From assembly GCA_905372345.1 (NCBI GenBank), contig CAJPPE010000002.1:1-22361 (forward strand): 22,361 bases of DNA, read 5' to 3'. Source of the stretch: an uncultured Treponema sp. (lineage in GTDB: Bacteria > Spirochaetota > Spirochaetia > Treponematales > Treponemataceae). This document shows, piece by piece, positions 6,863 to 15,403 of the stretch. The first letter of the stretch is position 1. Every line of letters starts with the position of its first letter. The position numbers and the translations under genes were made by a program. Below the pieces are notes generated by a model. It was not told the DNA's origin and made no database searches. It worked only from the letters and a program-made list of their open reading frames with translations.

Positions 6863-8734
6863 GGGGTGGTTTTGATAATACTGTGCTTGGGCGTTCCACA
6901 ATTTACTGTAAAGGCCGTCTTCCGCTAAAAGTTCTTCGTGGCTGCCTTCTTGGACTATGAGACCAGCGTCAAAGACCAAAATATGGGAACAAAACTTACA
7001 GGAAGAAAGGCGGTGCGAAATATACAGGGAGGTTTTGTTTTTTACAAGACCGTCGAATTTGGAGTAGATTTCGGCTTCGGCAATGGGGTCGAGGGCGGCT
7101 GTAGGTTCATCCAAGATTATAAGGGGAGCATCCTTATAAAGGGCTCGGGCTATTGCAATCTTTTGCCCTTCTCCGCCTGAAATGTTTACGCCTTCATCAT
7201 CGAAGTTTTTATAAAGATAAGTTTCTTCCGCATTTTTAAACTTAGAAAGATCGAGGCCGGTATTTTTTAAAACTTCCAAGACCTTGAGTTTATCGTAAAC
7301 CTCTCCGCCCGAAATATTTTGGGCAAGAGGGAGAGCAAGGAGTTTAAAATCTTGAAATACTACGGAAAAAAGATTTAGGTATTCTTTATAGTCATATTCT
7401 TTTATGTTTTTTCCGTTAAAAAGGATTTCGCCTTCTACCGGGTCATATAAGCGGCAGAGGAGTTTTACAAAGGTGGTCTTACCGCTCCCGTTTTTACCGA
7501 CTACGGCAAGCCTCTCGCCCTTCCGTAACGTAAGGTTTAAATTCGTTAAAACGCTCTTTTCGGAATCGGGATAAGCAAAGGAAACATTTTTAAATTCTAT
7601 AAGAGGTTTATCAAGCGCTTGATAATTGACCGGAGCATTCTTCATACACATTCCGTTTTTTATATCCAAGAAGTCAAACACATCCTTTAAAAATTCCCTA
7701 TTGTTTTTTGCCTCACCTGCAACCGTAAAGATTTCGGTGAGGGCGGAAGAAAGGGCTGTGATGCTTGCCGCATATTGCATGAGGTTTCCGGCAGGGAAAG
7801 CTCCGCCTAAAGCCTTTAGCCCCACAAAGCCGTAAATGATTATTAAAAGAGAGGTAGAAATAAAGGCCGATAAAAAGGCAAAAAAGCCCATCTCCTTTTT
7901 TGCATACTGCGACATCTTTCCGCCCGGTACAAAAATATTACTGGAAGCTCTTATTATATTACCCTGTCTTTGCTGGCCGTACATACGCACATCCATTGCT
8001 CGGTTTTTTTCGTTAAAGAGCCTAAAGAAAAAACTAAACACCCTGTTTCCTTCTGTGGCATCCTCCGAAACAATTGCCCAGTAGGAATCGGACATTGTTT
8101 GAAGCTTTGCAGGAATGAGGATTAAAAGTATAATACTAAAAAGAATTACAAAGATAAACAAAGCATTGTTTAAAAAGGCCAATTCAGGACTTTGAACCTT
8201 AAAGCTAAAAAGGCTTATACTCAAGGCGAGCGAAGTAATAACGGAGGTAAGATGAGTAGAACACTTTGGATAGATCCATAGGATTTTTTCCAAGCCCCAG
8301 CCTCCGTAATTTGTATTTTGCCACATCCTTGTATAAATCTCATTTGTTTTTGCGGATTCCACATCTTGAAAGTCCATGCTTAAAAACTTTTGAACATAGA
8401 TATCTTGCAGCTTATAATCAACGCTCCGGCCTTCATAATTTGCCCATCTTTTAAATAAGGAAGAAACGAACATGCAGACGGCCGTTAAAATAAGAGAGAG
8501 TAAAACCAAACTTTTGATTTTTGATAAATCTCCTTTCCCCGAATAAATTAAAACAAGCTCGTTTATAATTCTTGCCGAAAAGAAAATACCTATAAAGGGC
8601 AAGAGGCTTGTAAAAACTTTTTCTCCAAGCACGGAAATAAAAAACAAAGGCGCCTTTTTAAAGAGAAGCAAAAAAGCCCGCCGATTCAAGCCCTTGTTAT
8701 GTCTTTTTTTATTATATTCTTTTTCAGTTTTCAT
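6860..8734 (-). CDS. ABC exporter half-transporter (membrane domain fused to ATPase), second of a pair
   Basis: A 624-residue type I ABC exporter half. Hydrophobic helices occupy about residues 28-340 and the ATPase domain about 375-624. Visible motifs: Walker A G-K-N-G-S-G-K-T-T (413-421), Q-loop V-F-Q-D-F (Q461), signature I-S-G-G-E (518-522), Walker B I-I-L-D-E-P with the catalytic Glu at 543, D-loop A-A-L-D, and the switch His in Y-I-S-H-R-L (574). A basic tail precedes the first helix. Its ATG shares one base with the stop of the exporter gene upstream (TGATG), so the two are coupled and likely form a heterodimer. Both ATP sites look competent. The substrate is unknown: nothing nearby resembles a peptide precursor, modifying enzyme or membrane-fusion protein. 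Confidence 0.92.
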   Translation of the reverse strand: MKTEKEYNKKRHNKGLNRRAFLLLFKKAPLFFISVLGEKVFTSLLPFIGIFFSARIINELVLIYSGKGDLSKIKSLVLLSLILTAVCMFVSSLFKRWANYEGRSVDYKLQDIYVQKFLSMDFQDVESAKTNEIYTRMWQNTNYGGWGLEKILWIYPKCSTHLTSVITSLALSISLFSFKVQSPELAFLNNALFIFVILFSIILLILIPAKLQTMSDSYWAIVSEDATEGNRVFSFFFRLFNEKNRAMDVRMYGQQRQGNIIRASSNIFVPGGKMSQYAKKEMGFFAFLSAFISTSLLIIIYGFVGLKALGGAFPAGNLMQYAASITALSSALTEIFTVAGEAKNNREFLKDVFDFLDIKNGMCMKNAPVNYQALDKPLIEFKNVSFAYPDSEKSVLTNLNLTLRKGERLAVVGKNGSGKTTFVKLLCRLYDPVEGEILFNGKNIKEYDYKEYLNLFSVVFQDFKLLALPLAQNISGGEVYDKLKVLEVLKNTGLDLSKFKNAEETYLYKNFDDEGVNISGGEGQKIAIARALYKDAPLIILDEPTAALDPIAEAEIYSKFDGLVKNKTSLYISHRLSSCKFCSHILVFDAGLIVQEGSHEELLAEDGLYSKLWNAQAQYYQNHP

Positions 8735-10581
8735 CAGATTTCCCCTAAACTTTCAGGCAATTCTTTATCCTGTTCTTCCTTATAATACTTGCTTTGTACT
8801 TCAAAAAGATGAGCGTACTCCCCGCCCTTTTTTAAAAGAGAATCATGAGTGCCTTCTTCGATTATTTTTCCGTCTTTTATAAAAATAATCCTGTCACAAA
8901 AGCGGGTGGAAGCAAGCCTGTGCGAAATAAAAATAGAAGTTTTGTCCTTCGATAAATCGTTATACTTAGTATAAAGCTCATGTTCAGCAATAGGGTCCAA
9001 GGCTGCCGTCGGTTCATCCAATATTAAAAAGGGGCGGTCATTGTAAAGTGCCCTTGCAAGTAAGAGCTTTTGAGTTTCGCCGCCTGAAAGTTCTACGGCA
9101 TCAAAGAAGATGTCCTTACAAAGACGGGTTTCTTCTTTTTGAGGAAGAGTTTGAACCTTATCGTAAAGGCCCGAAAGCTTTAGAACCTCTTCAATCCTCT
9201 CCTTGTTAATGCCTTCTCGGCTTTGTGCAATGTTTACAGCAATACTGGTAGGCAAAATAGAAAACTCCTGAAAGACCGCACTAAAACACTTATAGTATTC
9301 GCTTCGGTTAAATTCTTTTATATTTTTTCCGTTAAATAAAACCTCTCCTTGAGTAGGATCATAAAGCCCGGTAATCAATTTTACAAGGCTTGTTTTTCCT
9401 GCTCCGTTTAAGCCGACAATTGCAAGCTTTTCTTTGGGCTTCAAAGTCAAATTGAACCTATCCAGAACAGGAGTTCCGCCTTCCGAATATAAAAGGCTTA
9501 CATCTTTTAGCTCGATGAGATTTTCTTTTTGTAGAGGAACTTCTTCTCCTTTTTCAAATAGATAATCTTCTTTAAATTCAAAAAATTCTCTAAGGCGGGA
9601 AATATCAAGACTTTGCTTATGCAGAACGGAAAACCGATTTAAAATACCGCTTACCCATTGAGTAAAAGTTCCCGCTGCGGCAAAATAAAGAATAAATTGG
9701 GGAACGCTTATATTTTTTTGTAAGACAAGACTTATCAGCCAATAATAAATGAGTCCGTTCCGCAAAAATGTTAAAACAAGGTCTGCAAAGTCGGCAAAAA
9801 AATAACGCTTTTCTCCTTTGAGGTGAAAATTGCTGTAAAGCCTTAAATGCTTTTCATATAATTCTTTAAGCCAAGCCTCCATTCCGAAAAGGCGGATATC
9901 CTTTGCAAGCTGCTTATTTTTTCCGGTTTTGGTTATGTAGCGTAAATGATTTATATGTTTATTTTCTTCATCACGCCTCTTATACATCCAAGAGTTTACA
10001 CTGTTGGTAATAAAAAAACTCACGCAGGTTGTCAAAAGTGTAATTAAAATTATATTAAGGTTTAAGGAAGCAAGGATAACAAGATAGATGATAAAGCAAA
10101 GAAGGTATTGAAGAAACCCCTGTAAGGTAGTCCAAATAGCTTCGGTTGATTCCGAGTTACCGCCGGTAACATCCATCGCCTTATTTTTCTTTGCTTCAAA
10201 ATCCTTATTATCCAAGTTATTATAGGAAGTGTTCATCGCCTTACTGCCTATCATAAAAATAAGCTCACTCCTAACTCCAATCCGCCCGAATAGGTGGTTC
10301 GTTCGCAGATAAGAAAGGAGACCGCGTAAAAGCATTAAAGAAAAAGCAAAGGCAAAAATAGTTATTAAAAGATTTTTAATGGGAGCATTGCTTTGAATAA
10401 GGCTCAAAACGGCAGGCGCAAAAAATATCGAAATTAAATTATCTCCAACATATAAAATGGATTCCAGCAAAATCAAAACAGGCACCGACTTATATGTCCT
10501 AAAAGATGTTTTAAGCATAAACCAAACATTGCTTAAAATCCCGTATTTTATAGGTTCTTCTTTCTTTTCCTCTTTTTCCAT
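8734..10581 (-). CDS. ABC exporter half-transporter (membrane domain fused to ATPase), first of a pair
   Basis: A 615-residue type I ABC exporter half, taking ATG at 10581 as start. A charged N-terminus (M-E-K-E-E-K-K-E-E-P) leads into about six hydrophobic segments, then an ATPase with Walker A G-L-N-G-A-G-K-T-S (390-398), Q-loop V-F-Q-E-F, signature L-S-G-G-E (498-502), Walker B L-I-L-D-E-P with catalytic Glu (523), D-loop A-A-L-D and F-I-S-H-R-L. An ATG six codons upstream (10599) is also in frame, but it lies between the -35 and -10 elements of a near-consensus promoter and would not be on the message. Neither ATG has a ribosome binding site. It overlaps the second exporter gene by one base. 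The export substrate is not evident. Confidence 0.9.
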   Translation of the reverse strand: MEKEEKKEEPIKYGILSNVWFMLKTSFRTYKSVPVLILLESILYVGDNLISIFFAPAVLSLIQSNAPIKNLLITIFAFAFSLMLLRGLLSYLRTNHLFGRIGVRSELIFMIGSKAMNTSYNNLDNKDFEAKKNKAMDVTGGNSESTEAIWTTLQGFLQYLLCFIIYLVILASLNLNIILITLLTTCVSFFITNSVNSWMYKRRDEENKHINHLRYITKTGKNKQLAKDIRLFGMEAWLKELYEKHLRLYSNFHLKGEKRYFFADFADLVLTFLRNGLIYYWLISLVLQKNISVPQFILYFAAAGTFTQWVSGILNRFSVLHKQSLDISRLREFFEFKEDYLFEKGEEVPLQKENLIELKDVSLLYSEGGTPVLDRFNLTLKPKEKLAIVGLNGAGKTSLVKLITGLYDPTQGEVLFNGKNIKEFNRSEYYKCFSAVFQEFSILPTSIAVNIAQSREGINKERIEEVLKLSGLYDKVQTLPQKEETRLCKDIFFDAVELSGGETQKLLLARALYNDRPFLILDEPTAALDPIAEHELYTKYNDLSKDKTSIFISHRLASTRFCDRIIFIKDGKIIEEGTHDSLLKKGGEYAHLFEVQSKYYKEEQDKELPESLGEI

Positions 10582-10589
10582 AGGTAAAG

Positions 10590-10618
10590 ATAATAACATA
10601 AATACTGGGAAGTGTCAA
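10590..10618 (-). promoter_or_regulatory. Near-consensus promoter of the exporter operon, apparently leaderless
   Basis: Minus strand: -35 TTGACA (10618-10613, perfect consensus), 17-base spacer, -10 TATTAT (10595-10590). Eight bases lie between the -10 and the ATG at 10581, so the transcript should start at or within about three bases of that ATG. This decides the start codon and implies leaderless translation. Confidence 0.75.
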
Positions 10619-10677
10619 AGGCGGATAATTTAACAAGGCAGATAATTTAACCGCAAGGGACGCAAAGGCCGCTAAGA
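10618..10677. repeat. Tandem 17-mer followed by a degenerate CGCAAGG-type repeat
   Basis: A 17-base unit AAGGCGGATAATTTAAC (10618-10634) is followed directly by a copy with one change (10635-10651). It runs into three degenerate nine-base units, CGCAAGGGA, CGCAAAGGC and CGCTAAGAT. The first copy starts inside the -35 of the exporter promoter, so the duplication lies immediately upstream of it. No function is visible. Confidence 0.6.
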
Positions 10678-10701
10678 TTTTTTATTAATTTACTATTTTT
10701 T

Positions 10702-10821
10702 TTAAATATTTTCTATAGCTATCTTTGCATAGACAGCCTTTAAATTTTGCTCAGAACCTTTGTTTCCTAACTCAACCAAAGAATTGACCAGAAACTTTAT
10801 ACCAATGCGGGATTCCAAAGA
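10702..10821 (-). pseudogene. Possible short gene remnant (low confidence)
   Basis: A frame of 39 sense codons with protein-like composition, reading S-L-E-S-R-I-G-I-K-F-L-V-N-S-L-V-E and ending K-I-A-I-E-N-I before TAA. It follows an in-frame stop and has no ATG, only a TTG at 10818. It could be the tail of a decayed gene, or chance. I cannot assign a family. Confidence 0.2.
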
Positions 10822-10837
10822 TTAAAAATTTACTCTG

Positions 10838-10972
10838 GACGTACATTCCCCAACCGCCATGGACGGCGGTGGTTATGCAAATGCACACATCCTTGTACGC
10901 ATTTGACAGCGAGTTTTTTGCGAAGCAAAAACACTCGAAGCTCAAAACGGTACAGGACGTACCGTTTTGAGC
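10838..10972. repeat. Cluster of consecutive palindromes in the intergenic region before leuS
   Basis: Four hairpins lie in tandem: ACCGCC/GGCGGT (10853-10870); AAATGC...ACA with TGT...GCATTT, imperfect (about 10880-10905); CGAGTTTTTTGC with GCAAAAACACTCG, one bulged C, GAA loop (10910-10937); and a perfect 14-bp stem GCTCAAAACGGTAC/GTACCGTTTTGAGC with loop AGGAC (10940-10972). The last has no T-run on either strand, so it is not a standard terminator. It ends five bases before the leuS -35. The density suggests a repeated intergenic element folding as RNA or DNA. A smaller related GTAC hairpin lies at 20789-20805. Confidence 0.65.
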
Positions 10973-10977
10973 GGCAC

Positions 10978-11006
10978 TTGAATTTTCTCCTTCTTTTCTA
11001 TAGAAT
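10978..11006 (+). promoter_or_regulatory. Probable leuS promoter
   Basis: -35 TTGAAT (10978-10983), 17-base spacer, -10 TAGAAT (11001-11006). The predicted start near 11013 gives a leader of about 40 bases ending in a GGAG ribosome site (11044-11047), six bases before the leuS ATG. Confidence 0.6.
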
Positions 11007-11053
11007 ATCTTCCGTCAATTTTGATAGATTCATCAATTTTCTTGGAGTAAAAT

Positions 11054-13630
11054 ATGGCTTATCCTTTTAGCACGATAGAACCCAAATGGCAAAAATATTG
11101 GGAAGAAAACAAAACTTTTAAAACAGTTGAAGATAAAAATTATCCTAAGGATAAGAGACTCTATATTTTGGATATGTTTCCCTATCCTTCGGGAGACGGC
11201 CTCCATGTAGGGCATCCTGAAGGCTATACTGCAACGGATATCTACAGCCGTTTTTTACGCATGAGCGGATACAATGTACTCCACCCGATGGGCTTTGATT
11301 CCTTCGGACTGCCTGCAGAAAACTATGCCATCAAGACGGGAGTTCATCCTCTTATTACCACCCGAAAAAATATGGAAACATTTAGAAAGCAGATTAAATC
11401 GATAGGTTTAAGCTATGACTGGGATAGGGAAATCTCCACAAGCGAAGAATCCTATTATAAATGGACCCAGTGGATATTCCTTCAATTATTTAAAAAAGGA
11501 TTAGCCTACGAAAAAGAAGCCCCCATCAACTGGTGCCCTTCCTGCTTAACAGGCCTTGCCAATGAAGAAGTAAAGGACGGAAAATGCGAAAGATGCGGAG
11601 CTCAAATTCAACGCAAAAACTTGAGGCAGTGGATTTTAAAGATAACCGAATATGCCGAACGCCTCTTGGAAGATTTAGACGAGCTTGACTGGCCCGAATC
11701 CATTAAAATTATGCAAAAAAATTGGATAGGCAAGAGTACGGGGGCCGAGGTTGACTTTTCCCTCGTCGATAAGGACGGAAAAGAAACGGGGCAAAAAATC
11801 AAGGTTTATACAACCCGCCCCGACACGATTTTCGGAGCGACCTACATGGTCTTGGCCCCGGAACACGAGCTAGTAAAAAGTATAACTACAAGCAGCCAAG
11901 AAAAAGCCGTTGCCGCTTATATCGAAGAGGCCGCAAAAAAAAGCGACCTCGAAAGAACAGACCTCGCAAAAAACAAGACCGGAGTTTTTACGGGAGCCTA
12001 TGCAATCAATCCATTGACGGAACAAAAAATCCCCGTCTGGATCTCGGACTATATTTTAATCTCCTACGGCACGGGAGCAATTATGGCAGTACCCGCCCAT
12101 GATGAAAGAGACTTTGAGTTTGCTGCCCAATTCAATCTGCCTAAAATCAAGGTTGTAGCCGGTGCGGAAGAATGGGAAAGCGGAAAAAGAGACTTTTCGG
12201 AGGAGCCTGAGGCTTGCACAACCGAGGACGGCTATTCGGTAAACTCAAAACAGTTTGACGGTCTAAAAACTGAAGAAGCAAAAACAAAAATCACGGAACA
12301 TCTTGAAAACTTAGGCCTTGCAAAAAGAGCCGTAAACTACAAGCTCCGTGACTGGATTTTCAGCCGTCAGCGCTATTGGGGTGAGCCCATACCCTTGGTA
12401 CACTGCCCCTCTTGCGGCATAGTTCCCCTAGACGAACATGATCTCCCATTAACCCTGCCCCAAGTAGAAAGCTATACTCCCGCAGGTACGGGCGAAAGCC
12501 CCTTGGCGGCTATCGGCTCTTGGGTAAATACAAAATGCCCCAAATGCGGAAAGGAAGCAAAACGGGAAACCAATACAATGCCTCAGTGGGCAGGTTCTTG
12601 CTGGTACTACCTCCGCTTTATCGACCCTCATAACAACGAAGCCTTTGCCGACAAAGAAAAATGCGATTACTGGATGCCTGTCGATCTCTATGTCGGAGGA
12701 ACAGAACATGCAGTTCTCCACCTATTGTATGCAAGGTTTTGGCACAAGGTCTTGTATGATCTGGGACTGGTTTCTACAAAAGAACCCTTTACACGGCTTG
12801 TAAATCAGGGAATGATAACCTCTTTTGCCTATATGAGAAAAAACAAGAGCCTTGTTCCGGTCGATAAGGTTAAAAAAATATCTGAAACCGAATTTGAAGA
12901 TATTGAAACCGGAGAAAAACTTGAGCAGGTAATAGCCAAGATGTCCAAGAGCTTAAAGAATGTTATCAATCCCGACGACATCATAAAAGAATACGGGGCA
13001 GACACCCTTCGCCTCTACGAAATGTTCTTAGGCCCCTTAGAGGTTTCAAAACCTTGGAACACAAGCGGCATCATGGGAGTGTTCAGATTTTTGGAAAAAA
13101 TCTGGAATCTGTCCGACAGAGAAATATATAAAACTCCCGTCAACGATACCTCAACCCCTGAAACCAAGACCTTGACTGTCATCTTAAATAAGACCATAAA
13201 AAAGGTAACCGAGGACACAGCCTCTCTTAACTTTAACACTGCCATAAGCCAGATGATGATTTTTATAAATGAGGTTTCAAAGCATAAAAAAATCCCCCAC
13301 TATGTTTGGTATAATTTTGTAAAACTTTTAAGCCCCTACGCTCCTCACTTGGCCGAAGAACTTTGGCAAAAGATGGGTAGTGATGAATCGATAGCCTATT
13401 CTCACTGGCCGATGTTTGTCGAAAAATTCTGCGTCGACCAAACCTGCACGGTGGTAGTACAGGTAAACGGAAAACTCCGCGGTAAGTTTGAGGCAGAAGC
13501 AGGAACCTCTAAAGAGGAGCTGGAACGCCTTGCTTTATCGAATGAAGGCGCTGTCCGCAATATTGAAGGCAAAGAGATTAAAAAGATAATTACAGTGCCC
13601 GATAAGCTCGTAAATATTGTAGTACAATAG
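11054..13630 (+). CDS. leuS: Leucyl-tRNA synthetase
   Basis: Charges tRNA-Leu with leucine using ATP. A class I synthetase of normal bacterial length (858 residues). The HIGH motif reads H-V-G-H within [12 protein letters not shown] (about residues 42-53) and the KMSKS motif is K-M-S-K-S (629-633). A zinc-type cluster has cysteine pairs C-P-S-C and C-E-R-C, and a second cysteine-rich insert is near residue 455. The editing domain that hydrolyses mischarged tRNA is present, with [10 protein letters not shown] near residue 254 and [11 protein letters not shown] carrying the conserved editing aspartates. The anticodon-binding region and C-terminal domain follow. A single-gene unit: own promoter, convergent with the FMN-lipoprotein gene 43 bases downstream, and no clear terminator between them. 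Confidence 0.98.
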   Translation: MAYPFSTIEPKWQKYWEENKTFKTVEDKNYPKDKRLYILDMFPYPSGDGLHVGHPEGYTATDIYSRFLRMSGYNVLHPMGFDSFGLPAENYAIKTGVHPLITTRKNMETFRKQIKSIGLSYDWDREISTSEESYYKWTQWIFLQLFKKGLAYEKEAPINWCPSCLTGLANEEVKDGKCERCGAQIQRKNLRQWILKITEYAERLLEDLDELDWPESIKIMQKNWIGKSTGAEVDFSLVDKDGKETGQKIKVYTTRPDTIFGATYMVLAPEHELVKSITTSSQEKAVAAYIEEAAKKSDLERTDLAKNKTGVFTGAYAINPLTEQKIPVWISDYILISYGTGAIMAVPAHDERDFEFAAQFNLPKIKVVAGAEEWESGKRDFSEEPEACTTEDGYSVNSKQFDGLKTEEAKTKITEHLENLGLAKRAVNYKLRDWIFSRQRYWGEPIPLVHCPSCGIVPLDEHDLPLTLPQVESYTPAGTGESPLAAIGSWVNTKCPKCGKEAKRETNTMPQWAGSCWYYLRFIDPHNNEAFADKEKCDYWMPVDLYVGGTEHAVLHLLYARFWHKVLYDLGLVSTKEPFTRLVNQGMITSFAYMRKNKSLVPVDKVKKISETEFEDIETGEKLEQVIAKMSKSLKNVINPDDIIKEYGADTLRLYEMFLGPLEVSKPWNTSGIMGVFRFLEKIWNLSDREIYKTPVNDTSTPETKTLTVILNKTIKKVTEDTASLNFNTAISQMMIFINEVSKHKKIPHYVWYNFVKLLSPYAPHLAEELWQKMGSDESIAYSHWPMFVEKFCVDQTCTVVVQVNGKLRGKFEAEAGTSKEELERLALSNEGAVRNIEGKEIKKIITVPDKLVNIVVQ

Positions 13631-13673
13631 AGAAAACCCTACTTAACAAGGCTTATTCTTTTTCGGCATAGCT

Positions 13674-14021
13674 CTAGCGGCCGGCTTTTTTTAAGGCGTC
13701 ATTTACCGCCTCTAAAAAAGCCTTACTCGTTAAGGTAGCACCGGCCACAATGTCCACATCTGTAGAATCCTTCTCGATAACCCTCTTAGGCAGGTATTCA
13801 AAAACGGTATCGCTGTAGCCGGGCGTATCGGCATACTCTAAGATATCTATATTTTTAATTTCGTTTTTTTCTATCACAACCCTTACGCTTATATTTCCCA
13901 TTAAGCCTTCGGCCTTTCCTTCAAAAACACCCGAAACAATCTTTTCATCATTTTTTACATTACAAGAAAATAAAAAAATACTCAAAGCAAAAACTATAAT
14001 GGTAAAACAAATCTTTTTCAT
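13674..14021 (-). CDS. FMN-binding-domain lipoprotein
   Basis: A 115-residue protein with a lipoprotein signal: K-K start, hydrophobic run, spirochaete lipobox L-F-S-C (Cys20). The rest is a small FMN_bind domain, as in NqrC/RnfG: G-V-F-E-G-K-A-E-G-L near residue 31, T-P-G-Y near 66, and S-T-D-V-D-I-V-A-G-A-T-L-T-S (86-99). That last motif resembles the D-x-x-x-G-A-T-x-T/S site where ApbE attaches FMN covalently through phosphothreonine; here Thr96 would carry it. It is probably anchored outside the cytoplasmic membrane and moves electrons, though the partner is unknown. It starts 10 bases after the rseP stop, so it is probably the last gene of the operon. Family is clear; covalent attachment is inferred. 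Confidence 0.87.
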   Translation of the reverse strand: MKKICFTIIVFALSIFLFSCNVKNDEKIVSGVFEGKAEGLMGNISVRVVIEKNEIKNIDILEYADTPGYSDTVFEYLPKRVIEKDSTDVDIVAGATLTSKAFLEAVNDALKKAGR

Positions 14022-14031
14022 ATTTAAAAAC

Positions 14032-15384
14032 TTACCTTCCTAAAAAATATCCTATATCTCCCCAGAGGGCAAAGAGAAAAACTACGCCGATAAAGGCTAT
14101 GCCGATAAACTGAACATAGTACAACACCTTCGGATGAATTTGCCTTCTAAAAATAAATTCTATAAAGGCAAAAAGAATTAAACCTCCGTCCAAAATCGGA
14201 ATCGGCAATAAATTCATTATAAAAAGAGAAATAGAAATTATGCTTACAAAGTTTAAGATATCCGAAAGCCCGATTAAAAAGCCGGCCTTAAAACCTTGGG
14301 CGGCAACATCGCCCAACATATGGGTAATGCGTACAGGGCCCGAAACGGCTTGCCTAAAGTCAACACCCTTAAACAAAAGGCCTAAACTTTTAAATGTTAA
14401 CACAAAACTCTTGTGAGTTAAAACAAAGCCGTTCACTATGCTTTTAAAAAAGCCTGTTCCGGGAATCTCTACCTTGATGTTTTTAATCTTTAGCCCAAGG
14501 TCTATTCCGTTTTCGGTTCTGATAAGGTTTACGGTTTTTGTAATCTTGTTTCCGTCCCTTAAAATGCCTAATTCGGCAGTCTTTTCGCTTATACCGCCTA
14601 GGGCACGGTTTAAGTCTATCGTATTGGCAACTTCAATTCCGTTCACTTCCGTAATAAGGTCGCCTTTTTTAAGCCCTGCAAGTTCGGCAGATGAAGAAGG
14701 CTTTACACTGTCAATTTCAAGGGGAATAAAAGAATAAAAGCCTATTATGCCTGCACCGGTTTTTGGATCGAGTTTTGGCCTAAGTTTTTTTGTGAGGATT
14801 TGCCCTTCTCTTTCTATTTCCAGCGTAACCTCTTCCTTTGCTTCAGGCACAATGAGGCGCACTATGTCGGCAAATGTTTCAGTCTTTTCGCCGTTAATGC
14901 TTAAAATTACATCCCCCATCCTTAAATCAGCCTCGCGGGCAGGAGAATCATCGGCTTCGTTATAATAGTAAACGGGAGCTATCTTATTCGAACTGGTATA
15001 ATAGCTTGAACCGATAGCACTTACAATAGCCAGAGCCAGAACCGCACTTATATAGTTTGCAAATGGACCGGCAAAGGCAATTATAATCCGCTTAAAAGGA
15101 TGCACTCCATAAAGCTCCCCTTCTTTTTTCGGAATTGCAGGGAGCTTTTCTTCGATTGCCTGCTGAAAGGCCTTTTCTCCCTTCATGCCGCAATAACCGC
15201 CCATAGGAATTGCAGAAATTCTATATTCCGTGTCTCCCTTCTTTTTTTTAAAAAGAACAGGGCCCCAGCCTATCGAAAAACTTTCAACCACAACACCGCA
15301 GAGTTTTGCGGCAATAAAATGTCCAAGCTCATGGATAAAGACCATGATACTCAATATAATCAAACCTATTAAAATCTTAACCAT
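14032..15384 (-). CDS. rseP: RIP zinc metalloprotease RseP (site-2 protease family)
   Basis: Intramembrane protease that cuts transmembrane segments of regulatory or signal-peptide substrates. The first helix contains the zinc site H-E-L-G-H (residues 18-22). The third zinc ligand is in the L-D-G motif of M-N-L-L-P-I-P-I-L-D-G-G in the C-terminal helices. Two PDZ domains lie between: one around A-D-L-R-M-G-D-V-I-L-S-I-N-G and one around A-G-L-K-K-G-D-L-I-T-E-V-N-G. Length 450 is normal for the two-PDZ type. It lies downstream of dxr, with 19 bases between and only a weak ribosome site, in the order common to many bacteria. Any partner anti-sigma factor is not in the window, so its target is unknown. 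Confidence 0.95.
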   Translation of the reverse strand: MVKILIGLIILSIMVFIHELGHFIAAKLCGVVVESFSIGWGPVLFKKKKGDTEYRISAIPMGGYCGMKGEKAFQQAIEEKLPAIPKKEGELYGVHPFKRIIIAFAGPFANYISAVLALAIVSAIGSSYYTSSNKIAPVYYYNEADDSPAREADLRMGDVILSINGEKTETFADIVRLIVPEAKEEVTLEIEREGQILTKKLRPKLDPKTGAGIIGFYSFIPLEIDSVKPSSSAELAGLKKGDLITEVNGIEVANTIDLNRALGGISEKTAELGILRDGNKITKTVNLIRTENGIDLGLKIKNIKVEIPGTGFFKSIVNGFVLTHKSFVLTFKSLGLLFKGVDFRQAVSGPVRITHMLGDVAAQGFKAGFLIGLSDILNFVSIISISLFIMNLLPIPILDGGLILFAFIEFIFRRQIHPKVLYYVQFIGIAFIGVVFLFALWGDIGYFLGR

Positions 15385-15403
15385 AAATTATTCCGTTTTA
15401 CTT

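Noticed and set aside
10582..10599. Upstream ATG (M-L-L-S-L-P) as start of the first exporter gene
   Set aside because: It lies between the -35 and -10 of the best promoter, upstream of the expected transcript start, and has no ribosome site.
13683..13722. Imperfect hairpin near the leuS end as a leuS terminator
   Set aside because: It lies inside the coding end of the convergent FMN-lipoprotein gene, has two mismatches, and no T-run follows on the + strand.
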